A DNA stretch of 64,000 bases from Clostridiaceae bacterium AF10-41 (GTDB taxonomy: Bacteria; Bacillota; Clostridia; Clostridiales; Clostridiaceae): the NCBI GenBank assembly GCA_027686065.1, contig JAQCTH010000003.1:1-64000 (forward strand). The letters run 5' to 3'. How positions within the stretch are numbered: position 1 is the first letter of the stretch; every line of letters begins with the position of its first letter. Below, one piece after another: positions 20,812 through 29,843 of this stretch. Both the position numbers and the translations under genes were made by a program. The notes under the pieces were generated by a model. That model was not told the origin of the DNA. It saw only the letters and a program-made list of their open reading frames with translations, and made no database searches.

Positions 20812-20848
20812 AAATCCCACAATCAGTATGGTTGTGGGATTTATTTCG
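20812..20848 (+). terminator. Terminator after rpsI
   Basis: An 11-bp perfect stem, AAATCCCACAA (20812-20822) and TTGTGGGATTT (20832-20842), is followed by ATTTCG. The rest of the 20849-21084 spacer is A/T-rich and I see no gene in it. Confidence 0.88.
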
Positions 20849-21084
20849 TCTAACTATAATAAACAATAAAATATATTAAAATAAGGATATTTTAGTGGAA
20901 AATAGAAAAAGTATAAAATTTAATGTGATATAAATGTAAAATAAGAATAAATATACATAATATAGATATATATTCAAGTATATTTAAGTTATATTTATGT
21001 TAAAAACATATTAAATTACTTAACAAATGTTAAATAATGATGTAAACTAATTTCGTAAGAATAATACTGAAAAGGAGAATTATT

Positions 21085-22701
21085 TTGGAATCATTAATGA
21101 TTATTATAAAATTACTCGGTGGATTGGGCTTATTTATCTATGGTATGAAGATAATGGGAGATGGGCTTGAAAATGCAGCTGGAGATGGTTTAAAATCTAT
21201 ATTAGAAAAAGTAACTAGAAATCCAGTAATATCAGTAGTTGTTGGAGCAATCGTTACAGCAGTGATTCAAAGTAGTAGTGCTACAACAGTAATGGTTGTA
21301 GGCTTTGTAAATGCTGGATTAATGAACTTAGCTCAAGCAGCAGGAATAATAATGGGAGCTAATATTGGGACCACAATAACAGCTCAATTAGTAGCATTTA
21401 AATTGGATCATATTGCACCATTATTTGTCTTCGTGGGAGCATTCATTGTTATGTTTGCCAAGGGAAAAAGAAAGAAGGATATAGGAAGTATAGTTTTAGG
21501 GTTTGGTATTTTATTTGTTGGTATGGGGCAAATGAGTAGTTCAATGAAACCTTTAACAGATTCACCTATCTTTACAAACATATTAGCTGTAGTGGGTGGA
21601 AAATGGTACTTAGGAATAATGGCAGGAGCTATTATAACAGCTATACTCCAAAGCTCATCAGCTACTACTGGGATATTAGTAGCATTAGCACTTGCAGGGA
21701 ACATAAATATTTATGATGTATTACCAATAATATTTGGATGTAATATAGGAACATGTATAACAGCTATGTTAGCATCTATAGGAACAAATAAAACAGCACA
21801 TAAAGCAGCAATACTTCACTTGATATTTAACTTAGCTGGAACTATATTATTTATTCCTGTACTAATAAGTGGAGTATTGGGAGATTTAGTATCTACATTA
21901 AGTCCAGGTGATGTTAGTAGACAAATTGCAAATTCTCATACAGTGTTTAATGTAGTTAATACTGTAATAATGCTACCTCTTACTGGTGTTTTAATAAAAG
22001 TAGTAAATAAGATAATACCAGGAGACGATGAAGAGGATAGAGCAGGCGTAAAATACATAGATGATAGATTGCTAGAAACTCCAGTTATTGCAGCTGGTCA
22101 AGTAGCAAAAGAGACATTAAGAATGGCTAATAAAGCTAAAAAAGGGTTAGCTTTAGCTTTAGAGGCATTTGAAAAAAATGATGAAAAATTAATAAATAAA
22201 GTGTACGAGAATGAACAAATTATAAATACTTTGAATGAAGCTATAACAAATTATTTAGTTAAGCTTTCGAAATGTGAGTTATCAGATAAAGAACTGAGCA
22301 TTGTTGCCGCTACCTTTCATGTAATAAATGATATAGAAAGAATAGGGGATCATGCTGAAAATATAGCAGATTTAACAGCACAAAAAATTTCGAGAAAACT
22401 TGAATACAGTGATAAAGCTATAGAGCAGATTAACAATATGTATAATAAGGTAGTAGAAACTTTAGATATAGCTATAGGTAGTTATGCCGAAAAGGATGTA
22501 GAAAAAGCAAAACAAATTAATGGTATAGAAGAAGAAGTTGATAGATTACAAAAGAAATATAGAGAACTTCATATAAAAAGACTTTATGATGGAACTTGTA
22601 ATGCATATGCAGGTGCAATATTTTTAGACTTATTAAGTAATCTTGAAAGAATAGGCGATCATTCAACTAATATAGCTGAGAGTGTAATAGAAAATAGTTA
22701 G
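21085..22701 (+). CDS. Na/Pi cotransporter family protein with PhoU-like domain
   Basis: Likely sodium-dependent phosphate carrier in the cytoplasmic membrane. The 538-residue protein has the duplicated NptA/YjbB core with two QSSSATT motifs (from residue 62 and near residue 190), each followed by a glycine-rich membrane segment. A soluble helical PhoU-like C-terminal part (about 340-538) contains IERIGDHAENIAD and LERIGDHSTNIAE. TTG 21085 is chosen because AAAGGAG is 8 bp upstream. It stands alone between two terminators. Substrate is inferred from the family. Confidence 0.9.
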   Translation: MESLMIIIKLLGGLGLFIYGMKIMGDGLENAAGDGLKSILEKVTRNPVISVVVGAIVTAVIQSSSATTVMVVGFVNAGLMNLAQAAGIIMGANIGTTITAQLVAFKLDHIAPLFVFVGAFIVMFAKGKRKKDIGSIVLGFGILFVGMGQMSSSMKPLTDSPIFTNILAVVGGKWYLGIMAGAIITAILQSSSATTGILVALALAGNINIYDVLPIIFGCNIGTCITAMLASIGTNKTAHKAAILHLIFNLAGTILFIPVLISGVLGDLVSTLSPGDVSRQIANSHTVFNVVNTVIMLPLTGVLIKVVNKIIPGDDEEDRAGVKYIDDRLLETPVIAAGQVAKETLRMANKAKKGLALALEAFEKNDEKLINKVYENEQIINTLNEAITNYLVKLSKCELSDKELSIVAATFHVINDIERIGDHAENIADLTAQKISRKLEYSDKAIEQINNMYNKVVETLDIAIGSYAEKDVEKAKQINGIEEEVDRLQKKYRELHIKRLYDGTCNAYAGAIFLDLLSNLERIGDHSTNIAESVIENS

Positions 22702-22707
22702 TAGTAT

Positions 22708-22755
22708 AAAATCTCTAGTATAGGATTAAATATCCTATACTAGAGATTTTTTATT
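22708..22755 (+). terminator. Terminator after the Na/Pi cotransporter
   Basis: A long, nearly perfect stem of about 18 bp joins AAATCTCTAGTATAGGAT (about 22709-22726) and ATCCTATACTAGAGATTT, with a short AAAT-type loop, followed by TTTTATTATTTC. This is a strong intrinsic terminator. Confidence 0.93.
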
Positions 22756-22862
22756 ATTTCTTTCTTCAGCTGGCGAAAGGGCATATGTAGGGTTATGTTG
22801 CCTTGGAGTGGAACAACATAGTAAGAAAATTTACATATGACCTTTTTTTATTAGAAAGAAAT
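22756..22862 (+). other. Nested long-stem element, possible small RNA
   Basis: Directly behind the terminator lie four nested pairings: ATTTCTTTCT with AGAAAGAAAT (22756-22765 and 22853-22862), AAAGG with CCTTT (22776-22780 and 22841-22845), CATATGTA with TACATATG (22782-22789 and 22832-22839), and TATGTTG with CAACATA (22794-22800 and 22814-22820). A T-run follows the CCTTT arm. The loop reads CCTTGGAGTGGAA. It could be a small RNA with its own terminator, a leader of cwlD, or a miniature mobile element. Confidence 0.5.
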
Positions 22863-22922
22863 TAAATAAATAGGGCATAATACTTTTATTGATAAATTTA
22901 TAAATATAATGGAGGTCAAAAG

Positions 22923-23612
22923 ATGAAGAAATTAAGACACATATTATTATTTACTATTATAGCTATGGTTTATTTTATTCCAATTAATGCTTTAGCAGAT
23001 GATGTACCTCAAAAAATAATATTAATTGACCCAGGACATGGAGGAATTGATGGAGGAGCTAAATCTAAGTCAGGTGTTATAGAAAAGGACATAAATTTAC
23101 AAATTAGCTTAAAACTTAAAGATATTTTGGAACAAAAGGGATATAAAGTATATCTAACAAGGGAATCAGACCAAGGATTAGAACAAAAGGGATCTACTAT
23201 AAGAGAAAAGAAGAGAGATGACTTAAAAAGGAGAAGAGACCTTAAAGTTGAGACAAAATGTGATGTTTTTGTATCAATTCATCAAAATATGTTTCCTCAA
23301 GCTAAATGCTATGGGGCTCAAGTTTGGCATTCCTCTAATGATATAAGTAAAAAATTGGCGGATTATGTACAAGAATCATTAAAAGAAACTGTTAAAGATA
23401 AAAATAAGAGAGTATCAAAACCTGCTGGAGATGCTTATTTAATTTTAAGAGATAAGTATGAAGGTGCCTCAATATTAGTGGAATGTGGATTTTTATCTAA
23501 TCCTGAAGAAGAACAGAGATTAAAAACAGAAGAACATCAAAATTTAATTGTTGAAGGGATTTCCTTGGGAATAGAGAAATATTTTCAAGAAATAGATAAA
23601 ACAACAAATTAA
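22923..23612 (+). CDS. cwlD: N-acetylmuramoyl-L-alanine amidase CwlD-like
   Basis: CwlD cleaves peptide side chains from muramic acid during spore cortex synthesis, needed for muramic-delta-lactam and germination. The 229-residue protein has a signal peptide (about residues 1-25, ending NALADD) and an Amidase_3 domain. Zinc ligands are H39 in DPGHGGIDGG, E54 in VIEKDIN and H120 in VSIHQN; the catalytic glutamate is E187 in ILVECGF. GGAGGTC precedes the ATG. The call as CwlD, rather than another amidase, rests on size and overall likeness. Confidence 0.85.
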   Translation: MKKLRHILLFTIIAMVYFIPINALADDVPQKIILIDPGHGGIDGGAKSKSGVIEKDINLQISLKLKDILEQKGYKVYLTRESDQGLEQKGSTIREKKRDDLKRRRDLKVETKCDVFVSIHQNMFPQAKCYGAQVWHSSNDISKKLADYVQESLKETVKDKNKRVSKPAGDAYLILRDKYEGASILVECGFLSNPEEEQRLKTEEHQNLIVEGISLGIEKYFQEIDKTTN

Positions 23613-23871
23613 AGAGAAGATTTCCGAGGAAATATATCAAAATATAATGATTAAGATTTACTATAAATATAATAAATTGTTGTATTTTACGAAGAAAGAT
23701 ATTTTAGTGAACAATTCACAGTTTTTTGGAAAAGTGTTAGGTATAATTTAAAAAGATATATTCTAAATTAATTCAAATTTGTTTTAAAAACTTGGATTAT
23801 ATAATTTAAATTACTTGTTAATTTATATCTTTTATACTTATAAACTATGAATTGTTCCTTGGAGTTTTGGA
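23613..23871. repeat. Intergenic inverted-repeat element between cwlD and the fumarase genes
   Basis: The gap 23613-24172 has no plus-strand gene. Within it GAACAATTCACAGTTT (23709-23724) is mirrored by AAACTATGAATTGTTC (23842-23857), 15 of 16 pairing, with a second nested pair AAAGATATA / TATATCTTT (about 23752-23760 and 23824-23832). The arm CAATTCACAGTT also occurs at 62879-62890, which links this to the dispersed element family described for 42.8, 48.3 and 62.9 kb. Confidence 0.5.
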
Positions 23872-24033
23872 TTAAAATAAGTTGAAATTACTTTGGACTT
23901 TAAAACTGTTTTTAGGAATTGTTTTAAAGTCTAAATTTATTGAGATGAATAGTGAGTAAACTATAAATAGTATAAGTATAGTAATTAAAATATAAACAAT
24001 ATATGTAGCAATATTAGTTAGATTCTTATTCAT
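23872..24033 (-). CDS. Possible small single-span membrane protein
   Basis: On the minus strand ATG at 24033 opens a 53-codon frame ending at 23872. AAGGAG lies about 8 bp upstream (24042-24047 on the plus strand). The product starts MNKNLTNIATYIVYILITIL and continues as one strongly hydrophobic helix to about residue 33, then a polar tail. It is too short for family assignment. Against it, the second half overlaps an 11-bp inverted repeat (GACTTTAAAAC / GTTTTAAAGTC). I do not recognise it. Confidence 0.4.
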   Translation of the reverse strand: MNKNLTNIATYIVYILITILILFIVYSLFISINLDFKTIPKNSFKVQSNFNLF

Positions 24034-24172
24034 AACAAATTCTCCTTAGAGGTATTTAGTAAAATATAATAAATAAGATATAAAAATATGATAAAATATT
24101 TATAAATAATTTAATATTTGTAAAGTAATATTTTATATTACTTAAGAAGATAGAAGTATAAGGAGGATATTT

Positions 24173-25015
24173 ATGAGAGAAATACATATTGAAGAGGTTA
24201 TCTCTGTAGTAAGAGAATTATGTATAGAAGCTAATTACAATTTATCTGAGGATATAAAAAATGCTCTAGTAAGATCTGAAAAAGAAGAAACTTGGGATTT
24301 AGCTAAAGATATACTCGATAAAATAATAATAAATTCAGAAATAGCTAAAAATGAAAGAATGCCTATTTGTCAAGATACAGGGATGACATGTGTTTTTATT
24401 GAAATTGGACAAGATGTACATATAATTGGGGGGAGTCTTGAAGAAGCTATAAATGAAGGTGTCAGAAGAGGATATGAAGAAGGCTATTTAAGAAAATCTA
24501 TTGTGAAGGATCCTATAGATAGAATTAACACTAAAGATAATACTCCAGCAGTTATATATTACGATATAGTTCAAGGTGATAAATTAAAGATAACTGTTGC
24601 ACCTAAAGGCTTTGGATCAGAAAATATGAGTCAAATAAAAATGTTGAAACCTTCAGAAGGAATTCAAGGAGTTAAGGATTTTATAATAAAGGTAGTAAAA
24701 GAAGCTGGTCCAAACCCATGCCCTCCAATAGTTATAGGTGTAGGTATTGGTGGTACCTTTGATAAAGTAGCGTATTTAGCAAAGAAAGCTTTACTAAGAC
24801 CTATAAATATTAGGAATAATGATAACTTCTATTGTGAGTTAGAGAATGAGTTATTAAATGAAATAAACAATCTAGGAATTGGACCACAAGGCTTTGGGGG
24901 AAAGACAACAGCATTAGGAGTAAATATAGAAACATATCCAACGCATATAGCAGGATTACCAGTTGCAGTAAATATAAACTGCCATGTAACAAGACACAAA
25001 GAAATAGTTTTATAG
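24173..25015 (+). CDS. Class I fumarate hydratase, alpha subunit
   Basis: Together with the next gene it forms a [4Fe-4S] hydro-lyase that interconverts fumarate and malate, or a closely related tartrate dehydratase. The 280-residue protein corresponds to the N-terminal half of class I fumarase. Probable cluster cysteines are in PICQDTGM, GPNPCPPIV and NINCHVTRH. AAGGAGG lies 8 bp upstream of the ATG. The beta subunit gene follows 12 bp later. Substrate choice between fumarate and L-tartrate cannot be settled from sequence alone. Confidence 0.88.
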   Translation: MREIHIEEVISVVRELCIEANYNLSEDIKNALVRSEKEETWDLAKDILDKIIINSEIAKNERMPICQDTGMTCVFIEIGQDVHIIGGSLEEAINEGVRRGYEEGYLRKSIVKDPIDRINTKDNTPAVIYYDIVQGDKLKITVAPKGFGSENMSQIKMLKPSEGIQGVKDFIIKVVKEAGPNPCPPIVIGVGIGGTFDKVAYLAKKALLRPINIRNNDNFYCELENELLNEINNLGIGPQGFGGKTTALGVNIETYPTHIAGLPVAVNINCHVTRHKEIVL

Positions 25016-25027
25016 GGGGATAAGTCT

Positions 25028-25618
25028 GTGGAAAAAGAAATGATGAAAAAAGATTCTGTGGATAAAAAGCTTAACACACCTTTAACATATGAGAAGATAA
25101 AAGATTTAAAGGCCGGGGATAGAGTTTTACTAACGGGAAGCATATATACAGCTAGAGATGCAGCTCATAAGAGGTTAATAGATTTACTAGATGCTAAATT
25201 AGAATTACCTATAAATATTAAAGATGAGACAATTTATTATGTAGGACCAACTCCAGCAAAAGAAGGAAATGTTATAGGATCAGCGGGGCCAACTACAAGT
25301 TATAGAATGGATGCATATTCACCTAAATTATTAGATTTAGGATTAAAGGCAATGATAGGAAAAGGAGCAAGAAATAAAGAGGTAACTAATTCAATTATTA
25401 AAAATAAAGCTATATATTTTGGTGCCATTGGTGGAGCGGCAGCTCTAATATCTAAGAGTATAACTAAATCAGAAATAATAGTTTATGAGGATTTAGGTGC
25501 AGAGGCAATAAGAAAAATGGAAATTAAAGATATGCCATTAATAGTTATTATAGATACTGAAGGGAATAATCTATATAAGCAAGGACAAGAAGAATATCTT
25601 AATAGCAAAAGAAAGTAA
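25028..25618 (+). CDS. Class I fumarate hydratase, beta subunit
   Basis: C-terminal half of the iron-sulfur hydro-lyase. The 196-residue protein has the family motifs YYVGPTPAKEGNVIGSAGP and the GAIGGAAALIS glycine-rich segment. GTG 25028 is chosen because AGGGGGA is 8 bp upstream; an ATG at 25040 is the alternative. It is probably translated with the alpha subunit as one operon, and a bidirectional terminator follows. In anaerobes this enzyme serves a partial reductive TCA route or amino-acid metabolism. Confidence 0.88.
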   Translation: MEKEMMKKDSVDKKLNTPLTYEKIKDLKAGDRVLLTGSIYTARDAAHKRLIDLLDAKLELPINIKDETIYYVGPTPAKEGNVIGSAGPTTSYRMDAYSPKLLDLGLKAMIGKGARNKEVTNSIIKNKAIYFGAIGGAAALISKSITKSEIIVYEDLGAEAIRKMEIKDMPLIVIIDTEGNNLYKQGQEEYLNSKRK

Positions 25619-25639
25619 ATTTAAATACTATAATTAATA

Positions 25640-25715
25640 AAACTATAGACACATTAATGAGAAAGTCAACTTGGAATGAGGTGACAGAGAATTGCACATA
25701 ATATGTCTATAGTTT
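25640..25715. terminator. Bidirectional terminator-like long hairpin
   Basis: A perfect 12-bp stem, AAACTATAGACA (25640-25651) and TGTCTATAGTTT (25704-25715), encloses 52 nt with a small inner hairpin GTCA-ACTTGGAATGAGG-TGAC. It lies between convergent genes (fumarase beta and yitT). The outer stem would work in both directions, but the long loop is unusual for a terminator. The inner loop resembles that of the element at 22756-22862. Confidence 0.6.
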
Positions 25716-25725
25716 AGTTGTATAT

Positions 25726-26586
25726 TTAAATTTTATAAAATCCTTTTCCATTAACTTCGGAAACATCTATTATAGTAATAAATGCTTTAGGATCTATTCT
25801 CAAAATTTTACTTTTTAAATGAACCATTTGAGATGAAGTTACAGCTATATAAAGCATTTTCTTCAGCTTATGAGTATATTCACCCTCTGCTATAAGAGAA
25901 GTAACACCTCTATTCATATCCTTAATAACATATTGAATAATATCATCTTCTTTTTCAGTTAATATTAACAATAGTTTCTTACTGTTAAATCCGTTTATAA
26001 CTTTATCTACAATAGCCCCTTGAACAAATATAGAAATCAAAGTATAAAGAGCCTTAGGAAGTCCAAATATTAGAGCACCGATAAAAATTATTACACAGTT
26101 AATTGCAAAGCTAAGTTTACCAATTTCAAAGTTAGAAAATTTTTTTCTAACAACCATAGTAATAATATCAGTACCACCAGTTGATCCGTTTCTTGAAAAA
26201 ACTAAACCATATCCTAATCCACATAAAACTCCACCATAAATACAATAAAGTAATATATCTTCTACCTTTACTAGATGAGATAAAGGTTTAGTTATAATAA
26301 GAGCAGCTGATAAAGAAGTCATACCAATTGCAGTATATAAAGTGAATCTTTTACTTAACATCTTATAGCTAAGGAAAAATAAAGGGATATTAATTATAAA
26401 TACAGATATTCCAGAGGGGATCTCCAATAGGTACTGCAAGATAAGTGCAACTCCTGTAGCTCCACCGCTAAGTAATTGAGCATTAACTAAAAATAAATTA
26501 ACGCCTAAGGATGCTATTATACATCCAAAAAAAATAACAATAAAATCTAGGATCATGTGTTTGTTGATTGAGAACTTGCGTAACAT
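25726..26586 (-). CDS. YitT family membrane protein (DUF2179)
   Basis: Conserved membrane protein of unknown function. The 286-residue protein has five or six hydrophobic segments in its first 190 residues, including the family motif NGSTGGTDII near residue 130. The C-terminal cytoplasmic DUF2179 domain runs from about residue 200 (LLILTEKEDDIIQYVIKDMNRGVT). AAGGAGTTTAAT precedes the ATG on the minus strand. It is transcribed convergently with the fumarase genes and divergently from the two-component system. No specific job can be assigned. Confidence 0.88.
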   Translation of the reverse strand: MLRKFSINKHMILDFIVIFFGCIIASLGVNLFLVNAQLLSGGATGVALILQYLLEIPSGISVFIINIPLFFLSYKMLSKRFTLYTAIGMTSLSAALIITKPLSHLVKVEDILLYCIYGGVLCGLGYGLVFSRNGSTGGTDIITMVVRKKFSNFEIGKLSFAINCVIIFIGALIFGLPKALYTLISIFVQGAIVDKVINGFNSKKLLLILTEKEDDIIQYVIKDMNRGVTSLIAEGEYTHKLKKMLYIAVTSSQMVHLKSKILRIDPKAFITIIDVSEVNGKGFYKI

Positions 26587-26772
26587 ATTAAACTCCTTAA
26601 ATTTATCTATTAAAAATATACAATAAGATTATATATTAAATATATAAATATGTTAATAATAACTTATAGATATAATAAACTATTTTAATAAAAATGTAAT
26701 TTTTATAATTAGTAAAATATCATAATATGAGATATTATATTTATAAGATGAAATAAATCAAGGGGTGAAAGT

Positions 26773-27468
26773 ATGTTTAATGTTTTGGTAGTTGATGATG
26801 AGAAGGAAATTAGAGATGCCATAGATATATATTTAAGAGGAGAAGGAATGAAGGTTTTTAAAGCTAGAGATGGAATAGAAGCTTTGGAAGTATTAGATAA
26901 GGAAAAAATACACTTAATAGTATTAGATATAATGATGCCTAGAATGGATGGAATCAAGACATGCCTAAAAATTAGGGAGAAGAAAAATCTACCTATAATA
27001 ATGCTATCAGCTAAGGGTGAGGATAGTGATAAGATATTAGGTTTAAATGTTGGAGCGGATGATTATATAGCAAAACCTTTTAATCATTTAGAACTGGTTG
27101 CTAGAGTTAAATCTCAATTAAGAAGATATCAAAAACCTCTAGAGTTAGAAGGTGAAAGTCCAGATATAATAGAAGTAAAAGATTTAGTTATAAATAATAA
27201 AGAAAAAACAATATTATTAAGAGGTGAAGAGGTAAAGGTTACAGCAACAGAATTTAAGATACTTCAACTGTTAGCTTCAAATTTAGGAAAGGTTTTTTCA
27301 ATTAAAGAAATATATGAAAAAGTATGGGAAGAACCATTTTATAGAAGTGAAAACACAGTAACAGTTCATATTAGAAGAATAAGAGAAAAGATAGAGATCA
27401 ATACAAAAGACCCTGAGTATATAAAGGTAGTGTGGGGAGTTGGGTATAAAATTGAAAGAGAAGATTAA
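26773..27468 (+). CDS. OmpR/PhoB-family response regulator
   Basis: DNA-binding partner of the histidine kinase that follows. The 231-residue protein has a receiver domain with phospho-acceptor D52 in LIVLDIMMPRMDG, acidic residues at 8-10 (VDDE) and the conserved lysine K101 in YIAKPF. A winged-helix output domain occupies about residues 128-231 (ENTVTVHIRRIREKI). A ribosome binding site AAGGGGTG lies 8 bp upstream. The kinase start codon lies inside its 3' end. The stimulus and target genes are not evident. Confidence 0.93.
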   Translation: MFNVLVVDDEKEIRDAIDIYLRGEGMKVFKARDGIEALEVLDKEKIHLIVLDIMMPRMDGIKTCLKIREKKNLPIIMLSAKGEDSDKILGLNVGADDYIAKPFNHLELVARVKSQLRRYQKPLELEGESPDIIEVKDLVINNKEKTILLRGEEVKVTATEFKILQLLASNLGKVFSIKEIYEKVWEEPFYRSENTVTVHIRRIREKIEINTKDPEYIKVVWGVGYKIERED

Positions 27469-29227
27469 AAATTACATAACAGGTGTATGGGGAATAGAAA
27501 TTTTAGCAGTATGTGTCTTATTAGTTACGTTAACTATAGGATATTATCAATCTTTTAATAATACATTTGCTGAATTGGGAGCAGGAACTTTTGATGCCTT
27601 ATTAAATAAAGATAAATATATACAATCAATGATATATTATGAAAGTAGAGATATATCAAAAGAAATATATCTTGATACAAATAATCTAGAAGATATTAGT
27701 ATTTTACAATATAAAAATCAACACTTATCACAAAACAACTATTTTTATGGTAGCTTATTTTATATTTTAATGAATAAGGAAACAGGAGAATTTACAACTA
27801 ATGATGCTAATTTATATAAATCCGTAGAAGTTAAAGAAAATACTGTTGCTTTATTAGAAGAAAAGATAAACGATTATTTAAGGGAATTTAAATTTTCTTC
27901 AGTTAGAATAGATAACAAGGATATATATAATTACTATATAGAAAATACAAATGAAAAAATTTCAAAGCAAAATATAGATAAGTATATAGAAATATATTAT
28001 AGAGATCCAAGTGTGTATTCTTATCTTATAAAGACTGAATCATTAACTGCAAGAATAATGATATTATCAACTATATTCACTATGCTTCTTTTATTAAAAA
28101 TAATAGTAAACTCTATATTTAATAGTAATAATATACATTTAGAAATAAAAGTTTTAAAAAGGCTTTTTTATGTTTTGAAATATGGATACAAATATAAGCA
28201 TACAAGAAATAAAATGATAATTTCAATTAGTGGAGCCGTAGGGGTAATACTAGTTTATTTATATTTAATTGCAGGAATAAGAAATCAAAATATATTAATA
28301 ACATTTTTAAGTAAATACCCATTTAAAGGAACTTTAATTTTAGTTCTAATTCCATTAATGTGTGTATTATATTCATTAAAGAAAAGCTTAGATATATCTA
28401 TAATAAATGATGGATTAAAGAAAATTAATGCAGGAAACTTAGAATATAATTTAACTAATATGGGAGAGCGGGAAGTTAAAGAATTAGTAAATAATATAAA
28501 TCAAATAAAAGATGGCTATAAAATAGCATTAAATGAAAAGGTAAGAAATGAGAAGTTGAAAACTGAGCTTATATCCAATGTATCTCATGATCTAAAAACT
28601 CCTTTAACATCAATAATAAACTACGTTAATATATTAAATGATAGAAATATTACGGATGATGAGAAAAAAGACTACCTAACTATATTAGATAAAAATTCTA
28701 AAAGATTGAAAAGTCTTATAGAAGATTTATTTGAAGTATCTAAGTTAAATAGCGGAAAGATGACAATAGAAAAACATGAAATAGATATAGTTTCATTAGT
28801 ACATCAGGGTGTTGGAGAATACTCAAATTTATACGAAGAAAAAAACTTAGAGTTTAAAGTAAGTTCAAATGAAGATGAAATATTTGTTAATTTAGATGGC
28901 AAATTAATGTCTAGAGTATTTGAAAATATAATTGTGAATGCTTTAAAATATTCCTTAGATAATACAAGAGTGTATATAGATATAAATGCCAAAGAAAATT
29001 CAGTTGAAGTTTCTTTCAAAAATATATCTAATTATGAAATGGCTTTTAATACTCAAGATATATTTGAAAGGTTTGCTAGAGCAGATAAGTCAAGAAATTC
29101 ATCAGTAGAAGGATCGGGGATGGGCCTTGCTATAACTAAAAGTATAGTTGAGCTTCATAATGGTAGCATAAAAATAGAAGTAGAAGGAGACATGTTTAAA
29201 ATATATTTAATTATACCTAAGAGATAA
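27452..29227 (+). CDS. Sensor histidine kinase with extracytoplasmic domain
   Basis: Membrane sensor paired with the upstream regulator. I prefer TTG 27452 (591 residues), since GGGGAG lies 12 bp upstream and the alternative TTG 27440 abuts it. Predicted membrane segments are near residues 14-34, 201-221, 255-277 and 294-311, with an outside domain from about 40 to 195. The phosphorylated histidine is H379 in SNVSHDLKTPLTS. The ATPase domain ends with GSGMGLAITKSIVELHNG. The extra pair of membrane segments after the sensor domain is unusual. Stimulus unknown. Confidence 0.88.
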   Translation: MKEKIKNYITGVWGIEILAVCVLLVTLTIGYYQSFNNTFAELGAGTFDALLNKDKYIQSMIYYESRDISKEIYLDTNNLEDISILQYKNQHLSQNNYFYGSLFYILMNKETGEFTTNDANLYKSVEVKENTVALLEEKINDYLREFKFSSVRIDNKDIYNYYIENTNEKISKQNIDKYIEIYYRDPSVYSYLIKTESLTARIMILSTIFTMLLLLKIIVNSIFNSNNIHLEIKVLKRLFYVLKYGYKYKHTRNKMIISISGAVGVILVYLYLIAGIRNQNILITFLSKYPFKGTLILVLIPLMCVLYSLKKSLDISIINDGLKKINAGNLEYNLTNMGEREVKELVNNINQIKDGYKIALNEKVRNEKLKTELISNVSHDLKTPLTSIINYVNILNDRNITDDEKKDYLTILDKNSKRLKSLIEDLFEVSKLNSGKMTIEKHEIDIVSLVHQGVGEYSNLYEEKNLEFKVSSNEDEIFVNLDGKLMSRVFENIIVNALKYSLDNTRVYIDINAKENSVEVSFKNISNYEMAFNTQDIFERFARADKSRNSSVEGSGMGLAITKSIVELHNGSIKIEVEGDMFKIYLIIPKR

Positions 29228-29261
29228 TTAAATAATAATAACTAAATATAGGAGTGATAAA

Positions 29262-29618
29262 ATGTCAGTTTTATTTATTGAATATCCAAAATGTACTACA
29301 TGTAAAAAAGCGAAAAAGTTTTTAATAGAAAATAATATAGAATTTATAGATAGGCATATAGCAGAAGAGAATCCAACTAAAGAAGAACTCAAGAAGTGGT
29401 TAGATAAGAGTAATCTACCAATAAATAAATTCTTCAATACTTCAGGAGTATTGTATAGAGAAATGCAATTAAAAGATAAGGTTAAAGTATTACCAGAAAA
29501 GGAGCTTTTAGATATATTAGCTTCTAATGGAATGTTAGTAAAAAGGCCTATAATAGTAAAAGATGATACAATATTAGTAGGTTTTAAAGAAGAAGAATGG
29601 TTAATAAAATTAAAATAA
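29262..29618 (+). CDS. ArsC/Spx-family thioredoxin-fold protein
   Basis: The 118-residue protein has the ArsC-like fold with a C11-x2-C14 pair in YPKCTTCKKAKKFL and the later GVLYREMQLKD and LVKRPIIV segments typical of the ArsC/Spx/YffB group. True Spx proteins interact with RNA polymerase alpha, while ArsC reduces arsenate; length and CxxC fit either the Spx/MgsR type or a YusI-like reductase. No arsenic resistance genes lie nearby. AGGAGTG lies upstream of the ATG. A terminator follows. Confidence 0.8.
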   Translation: MSVLFIEYPKCTTCKKAKKFLIENNIEFIDRHIAEENPTKEELKKWLDKSNLPINKFFNTSGVLYREMQLKDKVKVLPEKELLDILASNGMLVKRPIIVKDDTILVGFKEEEWLIKLK

Positions 29619-29682
29619 TTAATATTATTTGGTTTTAAATACTAAAGAATAAAAATTATTCATAAAACTATTATTATATATG

Positions 29683-29719
29683 GAAAAGGGAGATATTAGT
29701 TGAATACCTCCTTTTTTTC
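29683..29719 (+). terminator. Terminator after the ArsC/Spx-like gene
   Basis: The stem AAAAGGGAGATATT / AATACCTCCTTTT (imperfect in the middle) is followed by a run of T residues (CCTTTTTTTCTTTTC). It separates the ArsC-like gene from nrdA. The remaining 29720-29843 is the upstream region of nrdA, with a possible weak promoter TTGAAA (29760) and TATAGT (29785). Confidence 0.82.
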
Positions 29720-29843
29720 TTTTCTAGCAATAGTTTATTAAATTTTACAAAGGAAAAGTTTGAAATTATAATATCTATATATTGTATAGTGGTGGAAAAT
29801 GCAAGAAATTTATATACCATATATAGTGAAAGGGGAATAATCA

